This document shows positions 5,861 through 6,466 of a stretch of DNA of 6,466 nucleotides, piece after piece (position 1 is the first letter of the stretch; each line of letters begins with the position of its first letter). A model generated the notes under the pieces. It made no database searches, was not told the origin of the DNA, and saw only the letters and a list, made by a program, of their open reading frames with translations. The position numbers were made by a program, and so were the translations under genes. This DNA is from DATARH01 sp035648415 (lineage in GTDB: Bacteria > Pseudomonadota > Alphaproteobacteria > ATCC43930 > CGMCC-115725): positions 1 through 6,466 of the forward strand of contig DASRLO010000157.1 of NCBI GenBank assembly GCA_035648415.1, read 5' to 3'.

Positions 5861-6363
5861 GCGCCGCCGATCTTTCCGCCTACCGGCCCGGCGTGGGCAT
5901 CGTCCTGGTCAACCGCGAAGGCAAGGTTTTCGTCGGCCGGCGCATCGACATGCCGGCAGGCTGGCCGGCGTGGCAGATGCCGCAAGGCGGCATCGATCCC
6001 GACGAGACCCCGCTGCAGGCGGCGCTGCGCGAATTGTACGAAGAAACCGGCACCGACAAGGCCGAGATCGTCGCCGAGACGGGCGACTGGCTGCGCTACG
6101 ACCTGCCGGCGCCGATCGCCGGAGGCGCCTGGGGCGGGCGGTTTCGCGGGCAGCGCCAGAAATGGTTTCTGATGCGTTTCGCCGGCGACGATTCCGATAT
6201 CGACCTAACCCGCCATGACGCCGAATTCGATGCTTGGAAATGGGTCGCGGCGAGCGAGCTGTCCGGCTTGATCGTCGATTTCAAGCGCGCCGTCTATGTC
6301 GCGGTGATCGAGGAATTTCGCGCTTACCTAGGTGTCGAATCCAAGCACGTTGTTCAGCTTTGA
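5857..6363 (+). CDS. rppH: RppH, RNA pyrophosphohydrolase (Nudix hydrolase), 3' end altered by IS insertion
   Basis: RppH removes pyrophosphate from the 5' end of primary transcripts, marking them for RNase E decay; relatives also hydrolyse dinucleoside polyphosphates. The protein begins MSAADLSAYRPGVGIVLVN, where YRPGVGI is the family's usual opening. The Nudix box at residues 44-66 is complete: G-x5-E at 44-50, then RELYEETG at 58-65, with the metal-binding glutamates present. WQMPQGG (39-45) is also family-typical. The start is GTG 5857; no usable upstream start exists in this frame, and no clear ribosome binding site precedes it. The frame is 168 residues, but residues 159-168 (GVESKHVVQL) and the stop fall almost wholly within IS sequence starting near 6333. 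The native C-terminus is lost beyond about residue 158. Because the conserved fold ends near IEEFRAYL, activity is probably kept. Confidence 0.92.
   Translation: MSAADLSAYRPGVGIVLVNREGKVFVGRRIDMPAGWPAWQMPQGGIDPDETPLQAALRELYEETGTDKAEIVAETGDWLRYDLPAPIAGGAWGGRFRGQRQKWFLMRFAGDDSDIDLTRHDAEFDAWKWVAASELSGLIVDFKRAVYVAVIEEFRAYLGVESKHVVQL
6327..6332. repeat. Putative IS481-type target site (CCTAGG) at the rppH/IS junction
   Basis: CCTAGG fits NCTAGN, the 6-bp target duplicated by IS481 of Bordetella. The next three bases on the + strand are TGT, a common terminus of IS481-family elements. The transposase TAG stop (6330-6328, minus strand) lies inside this hexamer. The second copy, beyond the far IS end, is outside the window, so duplication cannot be confirmed. 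Confidence 0.55.
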
Positions 6364-6466
6364 GGTCGGTGGTTTTCCGCCGAGGGCTGAGTGGGGTCGG
6401 GTGTGGTTGTAATCGGTGATCCAGGGCTGCATGGCTTGGCCTCGCTCGGCGGAGGATTGGTAGGCG
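6328..6466 (-). CDS. IS481-like transposase, C-terminal 45 codons only (partial at window edge)
   Basis: The minus strand encodes the end of an integrase-core (DDE, rve) transposase: AYQSSAERGQAMQPWITDYN, then HTRPHSALGGKPP, ending LNNVLGFDT before TAG. The tryptophan/YN/RPHSALGG pattern is characteristic of the C-terminus of IS481-family and related IS3-like transposases. The catalytic Asp/Glu residues lie upstream, outside the window, so intactness cannot be judged. The gene runs towards rppH and overlaps its 3' end by 36 nt. The Thr codon before the stop and the stop itself span the IS/target boundary, so the stop is probably donated by the CTAG target. Confidence 0.85.
   Translation of the reverse strand, partial: AYQSSAERGQAMQPWITDYNHTRPHSALGGKPPTSKLNNVLGFDT
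6333..6466 (-). mobile_element. One end of an IS481-family-like insertion sequence (continues past the window)
   Basis: The element is recognised by its transposase C-terminus and by the abrupt change at 6333 from rppH to IS sequence. The outer end begins TGTCGAATCC. It is the transposase-3'-proximal end, with the element extending to the right. The terminal inverted repeat cannot be measured without the other end. It has inserted at the very end of the rppH coding region. Confidence 0.75.

Overview
This is a GC-rich, densely packed chromosomal segment that reads as Alphaproteobacteria, probably Rhodospirillales or a relative. The assignment rests on the gene order nadD-rsfS-rlmH-gpmI-envC-ctpA-rppH, which is typical of that class, and on the protein flavour of each gene. 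It is an inference, since no rRNA or other phylogenetic marker is present. All seven core functions are on the + strand, with short gaps or overlaps, so they look like one or two operons. The only minus-strand gene is a transposase end at the right edge.

Layout. Positions 1-120 hold a perfect 24-bp-arm hairpin (1-51) and a second hairpin (86-111) that shares a sequence block with it and lies against the nadD ribosome binding site. Positions 125-1201 are one uninterrupted frame joining NadD (NAD biosynthesis) to RsfS (ribosomal silencing factor) through a basic, internally repeated linker. Positions 1212-1670 encode a full-length RlmH (23S rRNA pseudouridine methyltransferase) that has no ATG, GTG or TTG start; an ATT stands where the family's initiator Met belongs. 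Positions 1761-3338 are gpmI (cofactor-independent phosphoglycerate mutase), 3313-4545 an EnvC-like murein hydrolase activator, 4542-5828 a CtpA-type S41 protease and 5857-6363 rppH (Nudix RNA pyrophosphohydrolase).

The right edge (6333-6466) is the end of an IS481-like insertion sequence that has entered the 3' end of rppH. The last 45 codons of its transposase are readable on the minus strand. Its TAG stop lies inside CCTAGG at the junction, which fits the NCTAGN target described for IS481, so host target DNA appears to supply the stop codon. In return, the IS supplies the last ten residues and the stop of rppH.

Functionally the window links NAD synthesis, ribosome control (RsfS, RlmH), glycolysis (GpmI), envelope and septum remodelling (EnvC, CtpA) and mRNA 5'-end processing (RppH). 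I see no defence system, CRISPR array or tRNA. The points most worth a second look are the NadD-RsfS fusion, the ATT-started rlmH and the reciprocal rppH/IS junction.
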